From Allobosea robiniae (lineage in GTDB: Bacteria > Pseudomonadota > Alphaproteobacteria > Rhizobiales > Beijerinckiaceae), in assembly GCF_900102525.1 (NCBI RefSeq), contig NZ_FNBZ01000011.1:1-63245 (forward strand): a DNA stretch of 63,245 bases, read 5' to 3'. Shown in pieces: positions 25,893-34,152 of this stretch. The notes under the pieces are model-generated. The model did no database searches. It saw only the letters and a program-made list of their open reading frames with translations, and was not told where the DNA came from. Positions within the stretch are counted from its first letter, which is position 1. Each line of letters begins with the position of its first letter. Position numbers and translations under genes: made by a program.

Positions 25893-26570
25893 TCAGCGTC
25901 CCGCCGACGAGAAGTCGGCCGGCCTGAGCTTCTGGGCGGCGATGACGACTTCGAGCCGGTTACGGGCCCGGAGCTTGGTCATCAGATTGGTCATGTAGCT
26001 CTTGACCGTCTTCTCACTGAGATCGAGACAGTGCGCGATCTCGCGGTTCTGCTTGCCGCAGAGTAGCAGGCGGACGATCTGCTCCTCGCGGACGCTCAGC
26101 TTGGTGCTGAGCGGAGTCTGCTTCTCCACCGCTTTGTTGTGCAGCGCCCCGATCACCTTCGCCGCAAAACTGGGCGTGATATAAACCTCGCCACGCAAAG
26201 CAGCCTCGACCGCGTCGAGCAATTCGCCGGCACTACTCCCCTTGAGCACATAGCCAGCCGCACCGGCGCCGAGCGCCTTCGCGGCATGCTCCGTCTCGGT
26301 CGAGGCGGTGAAGACCACCACCCGGCAGTCCGGCGCGATCTCGCGCAGCTCGGCAATCGCGGCGAAGACGTCGCCAGGCATGTTCAGATCGACGATCAGG
26401 ATATCGCAAGCGCTCCGGCCGAGGATAGCGACGATATCCGTCGCACTGGCCCCCATTTCGACGACAGCATAGTTCTCGCGGCGGGCAAGTACCGTCGCGA
26501 TCCCCTCCGCCAGAAGCGGATGGTCATCGACAATTGCAATGGAAACCCGAGCGGCCGATCCGTACTGCAT
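25893..26570 (-). CDS. LuxR/NarL-type response regulator
   Basis: A 225-residue protein with a receiver domain (acidic pair DD15-16, phospho-acceptor Asp61 in ILIVDLNMPGD, and the T/A and K positions in VVFTAS and YVLKGSS) and a C-terminal LuxR helix-turn-helix (LSVREEQIVRLLLCGKQNREIA... KTVKSYMTNLMTKL). It is convergent with its probable kinase, with a 26-base gap. A TTAAC-N5-GTTAA repeat upstream suggests autoregulation. The likely target is the peroxidase secretion locus. Confidence 0.92.
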   Translation of the reverse strand: MQYGSAARVSIAIVDDHPLLAEGIATVLARRENYAVVEMGASATDIVAILGRSACDILIVDLNMPGDVFAAIAELREIAPDCRVVVFTASTETEHAAKALGAGAAGYVLKGSSAGELLDAVEAALRGEVYITPSFAAKVIGALHNKAVEKQTPLSTKLSVREEQIVRLLLCGKQNREIAHCLDLSEKTVKSYMTNLMTKLRARNRLEVVIAAQKLRPADFSSAGR

Positions 26571-26612
26571 GCCCCATCCTTGCTCAGGCGAGAATAACAG
26601 TAAAGCCGCAGA

Positions 26613-26627
26613 TTAACATAGAGTTAA
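26613..26627. promoter_or_regulatory. TTAAC-N5-GTTAA inverted repeat before the response regulator
   Basis: Inverted arms TTAAC (26613-26617) and GTTAA (26623-26627) lie about 45 bases upstream of the regulator start. The arms match the inner part of the palindrome in front of the peroxidase gene. The rest of 26628-26879 holds no gene that I can support. Confidence 0.45.
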
Positions 26628-26879
26628 CCCAACAGAACGCTACTTTTATCGCAAGGTTCGTTCGGACAGAGCCATGAATCCTCATGCGTTTTGGGAACTT
26701 GGGGACGCACCGCAGTGCGCCTATCGGCAAAGCGCGCCCTTGCTATGAGCACATATACCAGAGAGTTAAGGCGCTCATATAAATCTGGACGTCGGGCGGG
26801 CCCGAGATGACACGCAAGTGGCTGTGAGCTGGCGGGACAGTGGAGGTCAGAAAGAGAATACCGCGCCCGACGGCGAAAT

Positions 26880-27318
26880 TGGCCGGCCCCCTGAAAAGTG
26901 GTCCTCCGTGAAGTAGGTTTTTGAGCCTTGGAGGGTGCCGCTATGGCGCAGAAGAAGCATAAGCTTCGGCAGGTCGACGTGTCGTTATCGCAAGATCGAC
27001 CAGTTGCCGAGGCGATCCGTACGATCGGGGTGACCGCCTTCACTTATTACCGTTGGCGCAAGGAGTTCGGCGGCCTGAAGAGTGATCAGGTGAAGCGGTT
27101 GAAGGACCTCGAGAAGGAGAACGCGCGGCTTCGCAAGGCGGTCCCGGACCTAACGCATGAGAAGCTGATCCTGGCGGAGGCTACCAGGGGAAGCCGGTTC
27201 GCTCAAGAAGCGCTTCGCAGGGGGCGAAGGAAGGGGGCACGCGACGGAACCGCGCCAATTGCTGCCATTGCGACTCTGCCAGGAAGCGGACATCCTAACC
27301 AAGATGCCAGGGCAACTA
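26880..27318 (+). mobile_element. Remnant of an IS3-family element
   Basis: The left end (from about 26880) has GGCCCCCTGAAAAGTGGTCC..., related to the end of the elements at the window edges (CACCCCCCTTGAATTGGTCC). An orfA follows and the element is then cut by the intact IS at 27319. The orfB part and right end are missing. Confidence 0.75.
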
Positions 27319-27353
27319 TTGGCCTGCTGCCGGTTTCGTGGACGCTCAGTTAA
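26943..27353 (+). pseudogene. Truncated IS3 transposase OrfA
   Basis: It begins MAQKKHKLRQVDVSLSQDRP and continues VAEAIRTIGVTAFTYYRWRKEF and a leucine-zipper-like LKDLEKENARLRKAV, as in OrfA of the edge elements (MPKRRHKPEEIVAKLRQVDV). Relative to those it lacks about seven residues (PEEIVAK). After LILAEA the frame is unrelated sequence, and it runs into the next IS. It cannot make a working transposase. Confidence 0.8.
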
Positions 27354-28210
27354 GCTAACCCGACCTTCTTTTCGAACTCGACCGGGCTGATGTAGCCGAT
27401 GGTCGAGTGCCTACGAACGGCATTGTAGAAGCGCTCGATGTAATCGAACACATCCGCACGAGCCTCGTTAAGTGTCCGGTACACCCTGCCTCTGATCCGC
27501 TCGGTCTTCAGCGACGAGAAGAAGCTCTCCATCGCGGCGTTGTCCCAGACATTGCCAGAGCGGCTCATCGAGCAGGTGACGCCGTTGTCAGCCATGAGCT
27601 TCTGGAACTGCTCGCTGGCATACTGGCTGCCCTGGTCCGAATGGTGCAGTAGGGCATCTGGCTTTCCTCTGCGCCAGATCGCCATCATCAGCGCATCGGT
27701 CACGAGCTCGTCGGTCATATCGGGCTTCATCGACCAGCCCACCACACGGCGGGAGAAGAGGTCGATGACGGCGGCAACGTAAAGCCAACCCTCCGCGGTC
27801 CAGATATAGGTGAAGTCGGCGATCCAGCGCTGGTTCGGACGCTCGGCATGGAACTCCCGGCCGAGCCAATTCGGCGCGATGGCCGATCGCTGGCCACCGT
27901 CCTTGGGCAGGCTGCGCCGACGCGGCCTGGCACGCAAAGCTTGGGCACGCATCAGCCTCTCGATGCGATGCAGGCCGCAATCGATACCTACCGCCAGCAC
28001 GTCCCGCCAGACACGCCTGGCACCATAGGTTCGATCCGAACCAAGGAAGCTTGCCCGGACCCTGTTGCCGATCTCCTCGTCGTCGCGTGCTCGACGGCTC
28101 GGTGATCGGTTGAGCCAGGCCTGGAAGCCTGAGCGCGACACATCCAGCGCTTCGCAAAGCCATGCCACCGGCCAGATCCCCCGGTGCTTCGCAATGAACG
28201 TGAACCTCAT
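27350..28210 (-). CDS. IS3 transposase OrfB (DDE integrase core)
   Basis: A 286-residue protein with an HTH_21-like start and the rve integrase core. The catalytic residues are in RWIADFTYIWT (first D), LHHSDQGSQYAS (second D) and NAAMESFFSSLKTE (E). The end, HSTIGYISPVEFE, is typical of the family. It is in the -1 frame relative to OrfA and overlaps its stop (ATGA). It is normally made as an OrfAB fusion by programmed -1 frameshifting. Confidence 0.95.
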   Translation of the reverse strand: MRFTFIAKHRGIWPVAWLCEALDVSRSGFQAWLNRSPSRRARDDEEIGNRVRASFLGSDRTYGARRVWRDVLAVGIDCGLHRIERLMRAQALRARPRRRSLPKDGGQRSAIAPNWLGREFHAERPNQRWIADFTYIWTAEGWLYVAAVIDLFSRRVVGWSMKPDMTDELVTDALMMAIWRRGKPDALLHHSDQGSQYASEQFQKLMADNGVTCSMSRSGNVWDNAAMESFFSSLKTERIRGRVYRTLNEARADVFDYIERFYNAVRRHSTIGYISPVEFEKKVGLA

Positions 28211-28497
28211 GTCACGTCCTTCGCGAAGTAGGCTGCGGCCTTTTTTAGGATATCGCGCTCCGCCTTGAGCTTGGCCACCTCGCGCCGCAGCTTCTCGATC
28301 TCAAGCTGCTCCGGCTTCATCTGGCCGTGGCCGGGAAAGGCTTGCGCTGGATCGGCAGAAAAGAGCTTCACCCATTTGCGCAACTGGTTCTCATGGACAT
28401 CCAGGTCCCGAGACGCCTGCGCCACACTCACTCCGCGATCCTTGATCAGGCGGACCGCCTCGATCTTGAACTCACGCCCAAACTGTCGTCGCCGCAT
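28207..28497 (-). CDS. IS3 transposase OrfA (DNA-binding)
   Basis: A 96-residue protein with an N-terminal helix-turn-helix (FGREFKIEAVRLIKDRGVSV to HENQLRKWVKLF) and a C-terminal leucine zipper (LEIEKLRREVAKLKAERDIL). Near its 3' end the mRNA carries the slippery heptamer A AAA AAG (28246-28240), in the right phase for a -1 shift into OrfB. Confidence 0.95.
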   Translation of the reverse strand: MRRRQFGREFKIEAVRLIKDRGVSVAQASRDLDVHENQLRKWVKLFSADPAQAFPGHGQMKPEQLEIEKLRREVAKLKAERDILKKAAAYFAKDVT

Positions 28498-28592
28498 ACG
28501 CCACCTCCGGTTTCATGAAACACCCAATCTCGGTGTCCACGAAACCGGCAGCAGGCCAAGCAGCCCGCTCTTCGTCATGACAGGAGACTAAA

Positions 28593-28724
28593 ATGGCCAA
28601 AGGCGAACAGCGCGGCAATCGCGAAGCGAAGAAGCCCAAAAAGGAAAAGCCGAAGGTGATCGCCGCCGCGCCGTCGACCCTAGCGGCGGCGGCTATCAAG
28701 GCAACAGCGCCGAAGAAGAAATAA
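28593..28724 (+). CDS. 43-residue Lys/Ala-rich protein
   Basis: MAKGEQRGNREAKKPKKEKP followed by an Ala-rich middle and a KK-rich end (APKKK). A clean GGAGA lies six bases before the ATG. It is basic, low in complexity and probably disordered, like small nucleic-acid-associated proteins of rhizobia. The function is unknown. It is directly next to the right end of the IS3 insertion, so its own promoter may be lost or supplied by the IS. Confidence 0.6.
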   Translation: MAKGEQRGNREAKKPKKEKPKVIAAAPSTLAAAAIKATAPKKK

Positions 28725-28757
28725 TTCCCCTCAAGGATTATCGAGCGCGAGCCGTTA

Positions 28758-29573
28758 TCACCCAGCCGCGGCGACCTCGTCTGTCCAGACCCTGAAGCCC
28801 TTCAACGTGTTGGGGCCGAAGGTCGTGGCGATGGCGACGTCGGCTGCGTCGCGGCCACGCGCGATCAACACGCGGCCGATGCGCGGCACGTTGTTGCGAG
28901 GGTCGAACATCTGCCAGCCGCCCTCGAGGTAAGCCTCGAAGGATGCGGCGAAATCGCCCGGTGGCCAAGGTGGTGGCGTGCCGACATCGCCCAGATAGCA
29001 GGTGCAATAGCGCGCCGGGATGTTCAGTGCCCGGCAGAAGGCGATCGCCAGGTGGGCATAGTCGCGGCACACGCCGCGACCTTCGCGATACGCCTCTGTG
29101 GCTGTGCGCGTCACGCTGGCATCATTATAGTCGAAGGCGATGCGCTGGTGCACGAAATCGCAGATCGCCTGCACGCGTGGTGCGCCGGGTGGCGTATGCC
29201 CAAAAAGCTGCCAGGCCAGATCGAGCAGGCGGTCGCTATCGCAGAAGCGGCTTGCCAAGAGGAAGACGATGGTCTCCTCCGGCAGGAGGTCGACTGAAAC
29301 CTGCCCGGCGCTCAAGTTCGTGGTCTCGGGCAGACCGCTGTCGGAAATCAGGGCGTCGGCGGTGATGCGCATTGCGCCTGCCGGTGCGAGCAACCGGCTA
29401 CACCAGTTGCCGAAACCGTCGCGGTAAGCGCTGATCGGTACCGATGGCTCAATTCGCATGTAGTCGGGCGTCTCTAGATCCGAGAACCGGCTGAAATGCA
29501 CGTTCAGCATCAAGATCAACGGGGTAGGTTGTGGAAAGTCGTAGTCGAGCTCGTAGCCGATCCGGAGTTTCAC
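28758..29573 (-). CDS. Transglutaminase-like protease-fold protein, copy 1
   Basis: A 271-residue protein with an N-terminal transglutaminase-associated strand domain and the core: GRGVCRDYAHLAIAFCRALNIPARY (catalytic Cys), SFEAYLEGGW (His region is variable) and MFDPRNNVPRIGRVL (Asp), then GRDAADVAIATTFG. The paralogue at 55253-56086 shares the whole layout. Such proteins act as cysteine proteases or amidases on peptides; the substrate is unknown. The start is GTG at 29573, overlapping an upstream stop (GTGA), which suggests translational coupling. Confidence 0.88.
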   Translation of the reverse strand: MKLRIGYELDYDFPQPTPLILMLNVHFSRFSDLETPDYMRIEPSVPISAYRDGFGNWCSRLLAPAGAMRITADALISDSGLPETTNLSAGQVSVDLLPEETIVFLLASRFCDSDRLLDLAWQLFGHTPPGAPRVQAICDFVHQRIAFDYNDASVTRTATEAYREGRGVCRDYAHLAIAFCRALNIPARYCTCYLGDVGTPPPWPPGDFAASFEAYLEGGWQMFDPRNNVPRIGRVLIARGRDAADVAIATTFGPNTLKGFRVWTDEVAAAG

Positions 29574-29665
29574 GCGATGCCTTCTGCGCGGCGAGCCGCG
29601 TCGGTGATGATGAGTTCCCCCTCATGCCAGTGAGCACTATGCGCGCAATCGCAGACATGCGCCAT
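29570..29665 (-). CDS. 31-residue Cys/His-rich microprotein (tentative)
   Basis: The frame ends in GTGA overlapping the start of the transglutaminase gene and carries MAHVCDCAHSAHWHEGELII. Two Cys and three His within 14 residues could bind a metal. The ribosome site is weak, and the frame stays open further upstream, so the start is uncertain. It may simply be coincidence; the overlap is the main support. Confidence 0.3.
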   Translation of the reverse strand: MAHVCDCAHSAHWHEGELIITDAARRAEGIA

Positions 29666-29881
29666 CGACCCGATTAGACACGTCAAATCTGTAGCCGCGC
29701 AGCGCTGGCGCGCATTAGGGCGGCCATTGACCCGTGCATCTCGGTTCTGCGCTGTGACGGAAGATTGGACCGCGCCGGAACCGGACATTTCCCGATAGTA
29801 TGGGGAACGAACGCTTCCGACCCAAGTTTTCTGTGGGCCGAACGGCGGGACTGGCACGGCGGGAGCCCGCCGTGCCACAGC
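29666..29881. other. Gap before recombinase, nothing recognised
   Basis: Between the tentative microprotein and the recombinase stop I see no gene with support. The sequence has no strong hairpin followed by T. Confidence 0.4.
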
Positions 29882-30508
29882 TCATAGGTCTGTTTGCTCC
29901 GAAAGGAGAAGCGCATCGTCAACCTCGATGCCGAGGTAGCGCACGGTGCTTTCCAGCTTCGTGTGACCGAGAAGAAGCTGGCAGGCGCGCAGATTGCCGG
30001 TGCGCTTATAGATCAGCGCGACCTTCGTGCGCCGGAGACTGTGCGTTCCGTAGAGCGCTGGGTTCAATCCGATCAGGGCGACCCAGTAGTCCAGAAGGCG
30101 GCCGTATTGGCGCGTTGTGATGTGATCGCCAGGCCGGCTGCGGCTCGGGAAGAGCCAGTCGTCCTCACGCGAACCTCGCTTTCTAAGCCAGGCGGCAAGC
30201 GCTTCCCGGGCTGAGTCCGTCAGTTCGAATGGTACCGGCCGCCCGGTCTTCTGTTGAACGATCGCGGTTCGGAGGCGAACAGTGCCTCCGAGGACGACAT
30301 CTCCGACCCGAAGGCGAACGAGATCGCAACCCCGCAGCTTGCTGTCGATTGCTAGATTGAACATGGCGAGATCGCGAGTTCGCCCTTCATGCTGAAGCCG
30401 CGTCCGCAACGCCCAGATGTGCTTTGGCTTCAGAGGTGGTTTCGGCCCGATGATGCGCCCGAGGTTCCAGGCCTGATGGGGTAGTTGGTTCTGCGCTTGG
30501 ATATCCAT
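29882..30508 (-). CDS. Compact tyrosine recombinase (catalytic core only)
   Basis: A 208-residue site-specific recombinase without the usual N-terminal arm- or core-binding domain. Catalytic residues are all visible: Arg59 (SKLRGCDL), His156 and Arg159 (HSLRRT), His182 (GHTKLES) and Tyr191 (VRYLG). Proteins of this size and start (NQLPHQAWNLGRIIGPKPPL) are widespread in alphaproteobacterial mobile DNA. The recombination site is unknown; the tRNA-Asp half at 10262-10308 is one candidate. It stands next to the nested IS elements. Confidence 0.9.
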   Translation of the reverse strand: MDIQAQNQLPHQAWNLGRIIGPKPPLKPKHIWALRTRLQHEGRTRDLAMFNLAIDSKLRGCDLVRLRVGDVVLGGTVRLRTAIVQQKTGRPVPFELTDSAREALAAWLRKRGSREDDWLFPSRSRPGDHITTRQYGRLLDYWVALIGLNPALYGTHSLRRTKVALIYKRTGNLRACQLLLGHTKLESTVRYLGIEVDDALLLSEQTDL

Positions 30509-30879
30509 GGCAGATCCCCTTCTTGGGATGCCGCATCCACCAAAATTCTATCAAAGACGGATGGCCCTCTCACGCCTCTTGGCCAAAACCGCGGCGAGGA
30601 GCGCGCCCTGCGCCAGTTGCGGACGTTGGGCGGCCTTCGAGAAACAGACATTGGCGCGCCCGGAAGGTCACCTGTCCTCTCTCGATATGAGCCAACTTCA
30701 GTTTTGCAATGACCACAGCCGGCAATGGACGTTTTCGATGACACGCCCCGCTGTCGATCAGCCTGTGTAGTCGCCATTGCTCAAGAAGCGACGTATTGCG
30801 ATCTGCATGTCGACTGAGCGGGTGAATTCGCTCGCTGCCCCATGCGGAGTGCGTCACGCGGCTGTAAGAGCTATTGTCT
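30509..30879. other. Gap between recombinase and ackA, nothing recognised
   Basis: About 370 bases with no supported gene on either strand. It may hold the recombinase promoter and the end of the ackA transcript. Confidence 0.4.
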
Positions 30880-31995
30880 CTATCCCTCTCCGGCGAGACA
30901 TGCGCGCGCTTGCAGCGCCATCACACGCTCTTCGTTCGCCTTGATCACGATGACTTCGAATGCGCCGAGAAAGCGGAGGCGTTCGACGATCGCATCGCGC
31001 ACCGGAGCTGCGTGCTCGCCGATGCCGCCAGTGAAGACGAGCGCGTCGATCCCACCGATGGCGGCGGCCATGAATGCAGCGAACTGCGCGACCTTGAGCG
31101 CGAAATAGTCGAGAGCGAAGCGGGCGCGCGGGTCGTCGCTTTTCAGCAGCGTCTCGACGTCGTTGGAAAGGCCCGACAACCCGAGCAGACCCGAGCGTTC
31201 ATAGAGCGCGTCCGAGACCTCCTGCGCGTTCATCCCCAGGCTCTGGAACATGTAGAGCACCGCCCCGGCATCAAGCGCGCCGCAGCGCGTCCCCATTGGC
31301 AGGCCATCGAGGGTCGTCATTCCCATGGTCGTGTCGATGCTGCGCCCGCCCTGGATGGCGCACAGGCTCGCGCCATTACCGAGATGGGCCGCCACGACAC
31401 GGCCCGCATGGAGATGCGGATGCTGCTCCGCCAGCACCATCTCCAGCCATTGATAGGACAGGCCGTGGAAGCCATAGCGGCGGATGCCCCTGTCGCGCAG
31501 ATCCTGCCCGAGTGCGAAGTTATGGGTCAGCGCATCGTGCCGGGCGTGAAAGGCTGTGTCGAAACAGGCGATGTTCGGGACGTCGCCCATCAGGCGCCGG
31601 GCAGCGGTCACCGCGGCCAGGTTATGGGGCTGGTGCAGCGGCGCGAGCGGCGAAAGCGCCTCTAGCGCCGCAAAAACCTCGGGTGTGACCACGACAGCGT
31701 CGACAAAGCGTTCGCCGCCATGGACGATGCGATGAACCACCGCCTTCATCCGCCAAGCATCGTCGTGGCGGTCGACGAAGGCGAGGACGGCCGCGAGAGC
31801 GGTATCGTGATCGCAGGCCGGCGGCAGCGCGATGCGCTCCCGGGTGCCGTCCGCGAGGCTCGCGTCCATGGCAGGCTCGGGCTCGCCAAGGCGCACGGCC
31901 TTGCCGCGCGCCAGAACGTCGAGATCACCGACGCGAAAGACCTGGAACTTGAGGCTGGACGAGCCGGCATTGAGGACGAGGACGGTGTCGATCAC
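30880..31995 (-). CDS. ackA: Acetate kinase
   Basis: A 371-residue acetate kinase with LVLNAGSSSLKF at the N-terminus, the NIACFDTAFH block, RRYGFHGLSYQW, HLGNGASLCAI, TTLDGLPMGTRCGALD and the C-terminal FTGGIGEHA. It converts acetyl phosphate and ADP to acetate and ATP. The start is the GTG at 31995, which overlaps the stop of the phosphotransacetylase gene (GTGA); a longer in-frame start to 32046 would put unrelated sequence before the conserved N-terminus. The paired enzymes handle acetyl-CoA overflow or low-oxygen ATP formation. Confidence 0.95.
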   Translation of the reverse strand: MIDTVLVLNAGSSSLKFQVFRVGDLDVLARGKAVRLGEPEPAMDASLADGTRERIALPPACDHDTALAAVLAFVDRHDDAWRMKAVVHRIVHGGERFVDAVVVTPEVFAALEALSPLAPLHQPHNLAAVTAARRLMGDVPNIACFDTAFHARHDALTHNFALGQDLRDRGIRRYGFHGLSYQWLEMVLAEQHPHLHAGRVVAAHLGNGASLCAIQGGRSIDTTMGMTTLDGLPMGTRCGALDAGAVLYMFQSLGMNAQEVSDALYERSGLLGLSGLSNDVETLLKSDDPRARFALDYFALKVAQFAAFMAAAIGGIDALVFTGGIGEHAAPVRDAIVERLRFLGAFEVIVIKANEERVMALQARACLAGEG

Positions 31996-32939
31996 TTGAT
32001 CCGCCCCGTGCGGCGCGCTTCCGCCAGGAGAACGGCCAGCGCACAAGAGAGCAGGCGCGCGCGCAGATTATCGGCGCGGCTCGTCAGGATGATCGGCACG
32101 CGCGCACCGAGCACGATGCCCGCAGCGTCGGCACCGCTCAGGAAGGTGAGTTGCTTCGCCAGCATGTTGCCGGCCTCGATCTCGGGCACAAGGAGGATAT
32201 CGGCATGGCCGGCTACGGCTGAGGCGATGCCCTTCTCCTTCGCTGCTGCGGCGCTGATCGCATTGTCGAAGGCAAGCGGCCCATCGACGATGGCTCCGGT
32301 GATCTGGCCGCGATCGGCCATCTTCGAGAGAGCAGCGGCGTCGAGCGTTGCCGCCATATGAGGATTAACGGTCTCGACGGCGGCGAGCACCGCGACCTTC
32401 GGCAACTCGTCGATGCCGTTCAGCGCGACATGCCAGAGATTGACGGCATTCTGGACGATATCGGCCTTCGTCATCAGGTTAGGCGCGATGTTGACCGCGG
32501 CGTCGGTGATGATGAAGGGCTTGGGATAGCTCTCGATATGCATCACGAAGGCGTGCGAGATGCGCCGCTCGGTCCGCAATCCGGAATCGGCCCGGACGAC
32601 CGCGCCCAGAAGCTCGTCGGAATGGAGCGAGCCCTTCATCAACGCATCAAGCTCGCCGGCGGCGGCCAGCGAGACCGCCTTCGCCGCGGCTTCGTGGCTG
32701 TGCTCGGCATCGACGATCTCCCAGGGCGAGATGTCGATGCCGGCCTCCCGTGCGGCAGCGTGAATGCGGCCGGCCGGGCCGATCAGGACAGGCGCAATCA
32801 GCTGCTCGCTGACGGCATCGGCCACCGCCTCGATCACATTGGCCTTGACGGGATGTACCACCCCGGTCCGCACGGCCGGAAGAGCCTCGCAACGGCCGAG
32901 CGCGAGCCGGAAGTACTCGGAGGAGGTCAGCGTCGTCAT
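31992..32939 (-). CDS. Phosphate acetyl/butyryltransferase
   Basis: A 315-residue protein of the Pta/Ptb catalytic family: ANVIEAVADAVSEQLIAPVLIGP, LMKGSLHSDELLGAV, FIITDAAVNIAPNL and IVDGPLAFDNAIS, then VPEIEAGNMLAKQLTFLSGADAAG. It lacks the long regulatory N-terminus of E. coli Pta. It swaps CoA and phosphate on acetyl or butyryl groups; the direct overlap with acetate kinase points to acetyl phosphate. Confidence 0.93.
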   Translation of the reverse strand: MTTLTSSEYFRLALGRCEALPAVRTGVVHPVKANVIEAVADAVSEQLIAPVLIGPAGRIHAAAREAGIDISPWEIVDAEHSHEAAAKAVSLAAAGELDALMKGSLHSDELLGAVVRADSGLRTERRISHAFVMHIESYPKPFIITDAAVNIAPNLMTKADIVQNAVNLWHVALNGIDELPKVAVLAAVETVNPHMAATLDAAALSKMADRGQITGAIVDGPLAFDNAISAAAAKEKGIASAVAGHADILLVPEIEAGNMLAKQLTFLSGADAAGIVLGARVPIILTSRADNLRARLLSCALAVLLAEARRTGRIK

Positions 32940-32948
32940 GGCGCCTCT

Positions 32949-34070
32949 CTAGCTTTGCGCAACAAGCCAGCGGGCGATGCCGGGCCATGTCTCGCCCAGC
33001 GTCTTGCGACCCATGAACAGGCCGATATGGCCGCCGGGCACCAGCTTCTTCTCGATCTTTCTCTTCGGCGTGCCGACGAGGTCCTCCGCTGCGAAGACCT
33101 GCTCGCTGGTGGTGATGTCGTCCTCAGCGCCGGCCAGCAGATAGACCGGGCAGGTCACGTCCTTCAGGCTGAGGCGCCGACCGAGGCCGACGAACGCGCC
33201 CTTGGCGAAGCGGTTCTCCTTGAAGATCTGCTCGATGGCCTGAAGATAGTAGACGCCGGGCAGGTCGAGCGGGTTCTCGTACCAGGCGGCGAAGGTCTCG
33301 GTCCGGTCGAGATAGTTCCTGTCGGCGAGGTTCTGGTAGAGCCGGACGAACTTATCGACGTAGTGCTCCTCGGGATGCATGTTCTTCCAGCCGGCGAGCA
33401 TGAAGCGCCCCGGCATCAGGCCGCGTCCAAGCTTGACCATGTCGCGATAGCTCTTCAGCGGCATGGTCTGCGCCATCTGCTTGATCGGGCCGTTACCCGC
33501 GTCGGCATCGATCGGCGAGCCCGCCAGCACCAGCGACTTCACCTTGTGCGGGAAGCGCGCGGCCAGCATCGCACTCAGCCAGCCGCCCTGACAGAGCCCG
33601 ACCAGGTGCACCTCGCCGCCGAGATCGTCGATCGCAGCGTTCAGTTCAGCCAGATAGGTGTCGATGCTGAAATACCGCATCTCCTGCGTCGCCGGCTTCC
33701 AGTCCGTAACGAGGACACGGTCGACGCCGTTCGCCAGCAGCACCTCGACGAGGCTCTGTCCCTTGTCGTAATCGGCAATGGTGGCCCCGTGGCCGGCATA
33801 GGGTGCGTCGACCAGGACGGGAATGCTGCCGGCCACTACCTTGCCGAATTCGCGCAGGCGCATGGTCGGCAGGTCGAGCCGCACCGTGTTGGGCGTGGCC
33901 CAGTCCGGCGGCGGCGGGCGGGTGATCTTCACGGCCTCGGATAGGAAATCGAGATTGCGCTCGGTCAGGCGCAGCGCGGCATCGACCGGCCAGAACCAGG
34001 GTAGGCTGAGCGCGGCGGAGCGGCTCTTCGGCTGGCTCGCTGCCTTCGTCGCGTTGCGGCTGGTCGCCAT
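32949..34070 (-). CDS. PhaC-like alpha/beta hydrolase
   Basis: A 373-residue protein with the PHA-synthase-type lipase box G-L-C-Q-G (Cys160), a candidate Asp in AGAEDDITT (about 311) and His in PGGHIGLF (about 345). Sequence blocks VLVTDWKPAT, HLVGLCQGGWLSAM and YYLQAIEQIFKENRFAKG fit the PhaC/PhaE-class or related acyl-transferring hydrolases. Its length is that of class III PhaC, but no PhaE partner is near. It may polymerise or transfer hydroxyacyl groups. It sits ten bases upstream of the phosphotransacetylase gene and is probably cotranscribed with it. Confidence 0.75.
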   Translation of the reverse strand: MATSRNATKAASQPKSRSAALSLPWFWPVDAALRLTERNLDFLSEAVKITRPPPPDWATPNTVRLDLPTMRLREFGKVVAGSIPVLVDAPYAGHGATIADYDKGQSLVEVLLANGVDRVLVTDWKPATQEMRYFSIDTYLAELNAAIDDLGGEVHLVGLCQGGWLSAMLAARFPHKVKSLVLAGSPIDADAGNGPIKQMAQTMPLKSYRDMVKLGRGLMPGRFMLAGWKNMHPEEHYVDKFVRLYQNLADRNYLDRTETFAAWYENPLDLPGVYYLQAIEQIFKENRFAKGAFVGLGRRLSLKDVTCPVYLLAGAEDDITTSEQVFAAEDLVGTPKRKIEKKLVPGGHIGLFMGRKTLGETWPGIARWLVAQS

Positions 34071-34152
34071 GGTCGAAACACTCGCTCATCGATTGGCCCC
34101 GAAGGGTAGACAGGCAACCTGATAGAGGCAAACGCGACAGCCTTGCGACAGG

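Larger units (their letters stand above)
27319..28559 (-). mobile_element. Intact IS3-family insertion sequence
   Basis: About 1.24 kb bounded by perfect 25-bp terminal inverted repeats (27319-27343 and 28535-28559), with TG...CA near the ends. It holds two overlapping transposase frames on the minus strand. The flanking three bases differ (CTA on the left, GCA on the right), so no target duplication is visible. It is inserted in, or has deleted part of, an older IS3-type element. Confidence 0.9.
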
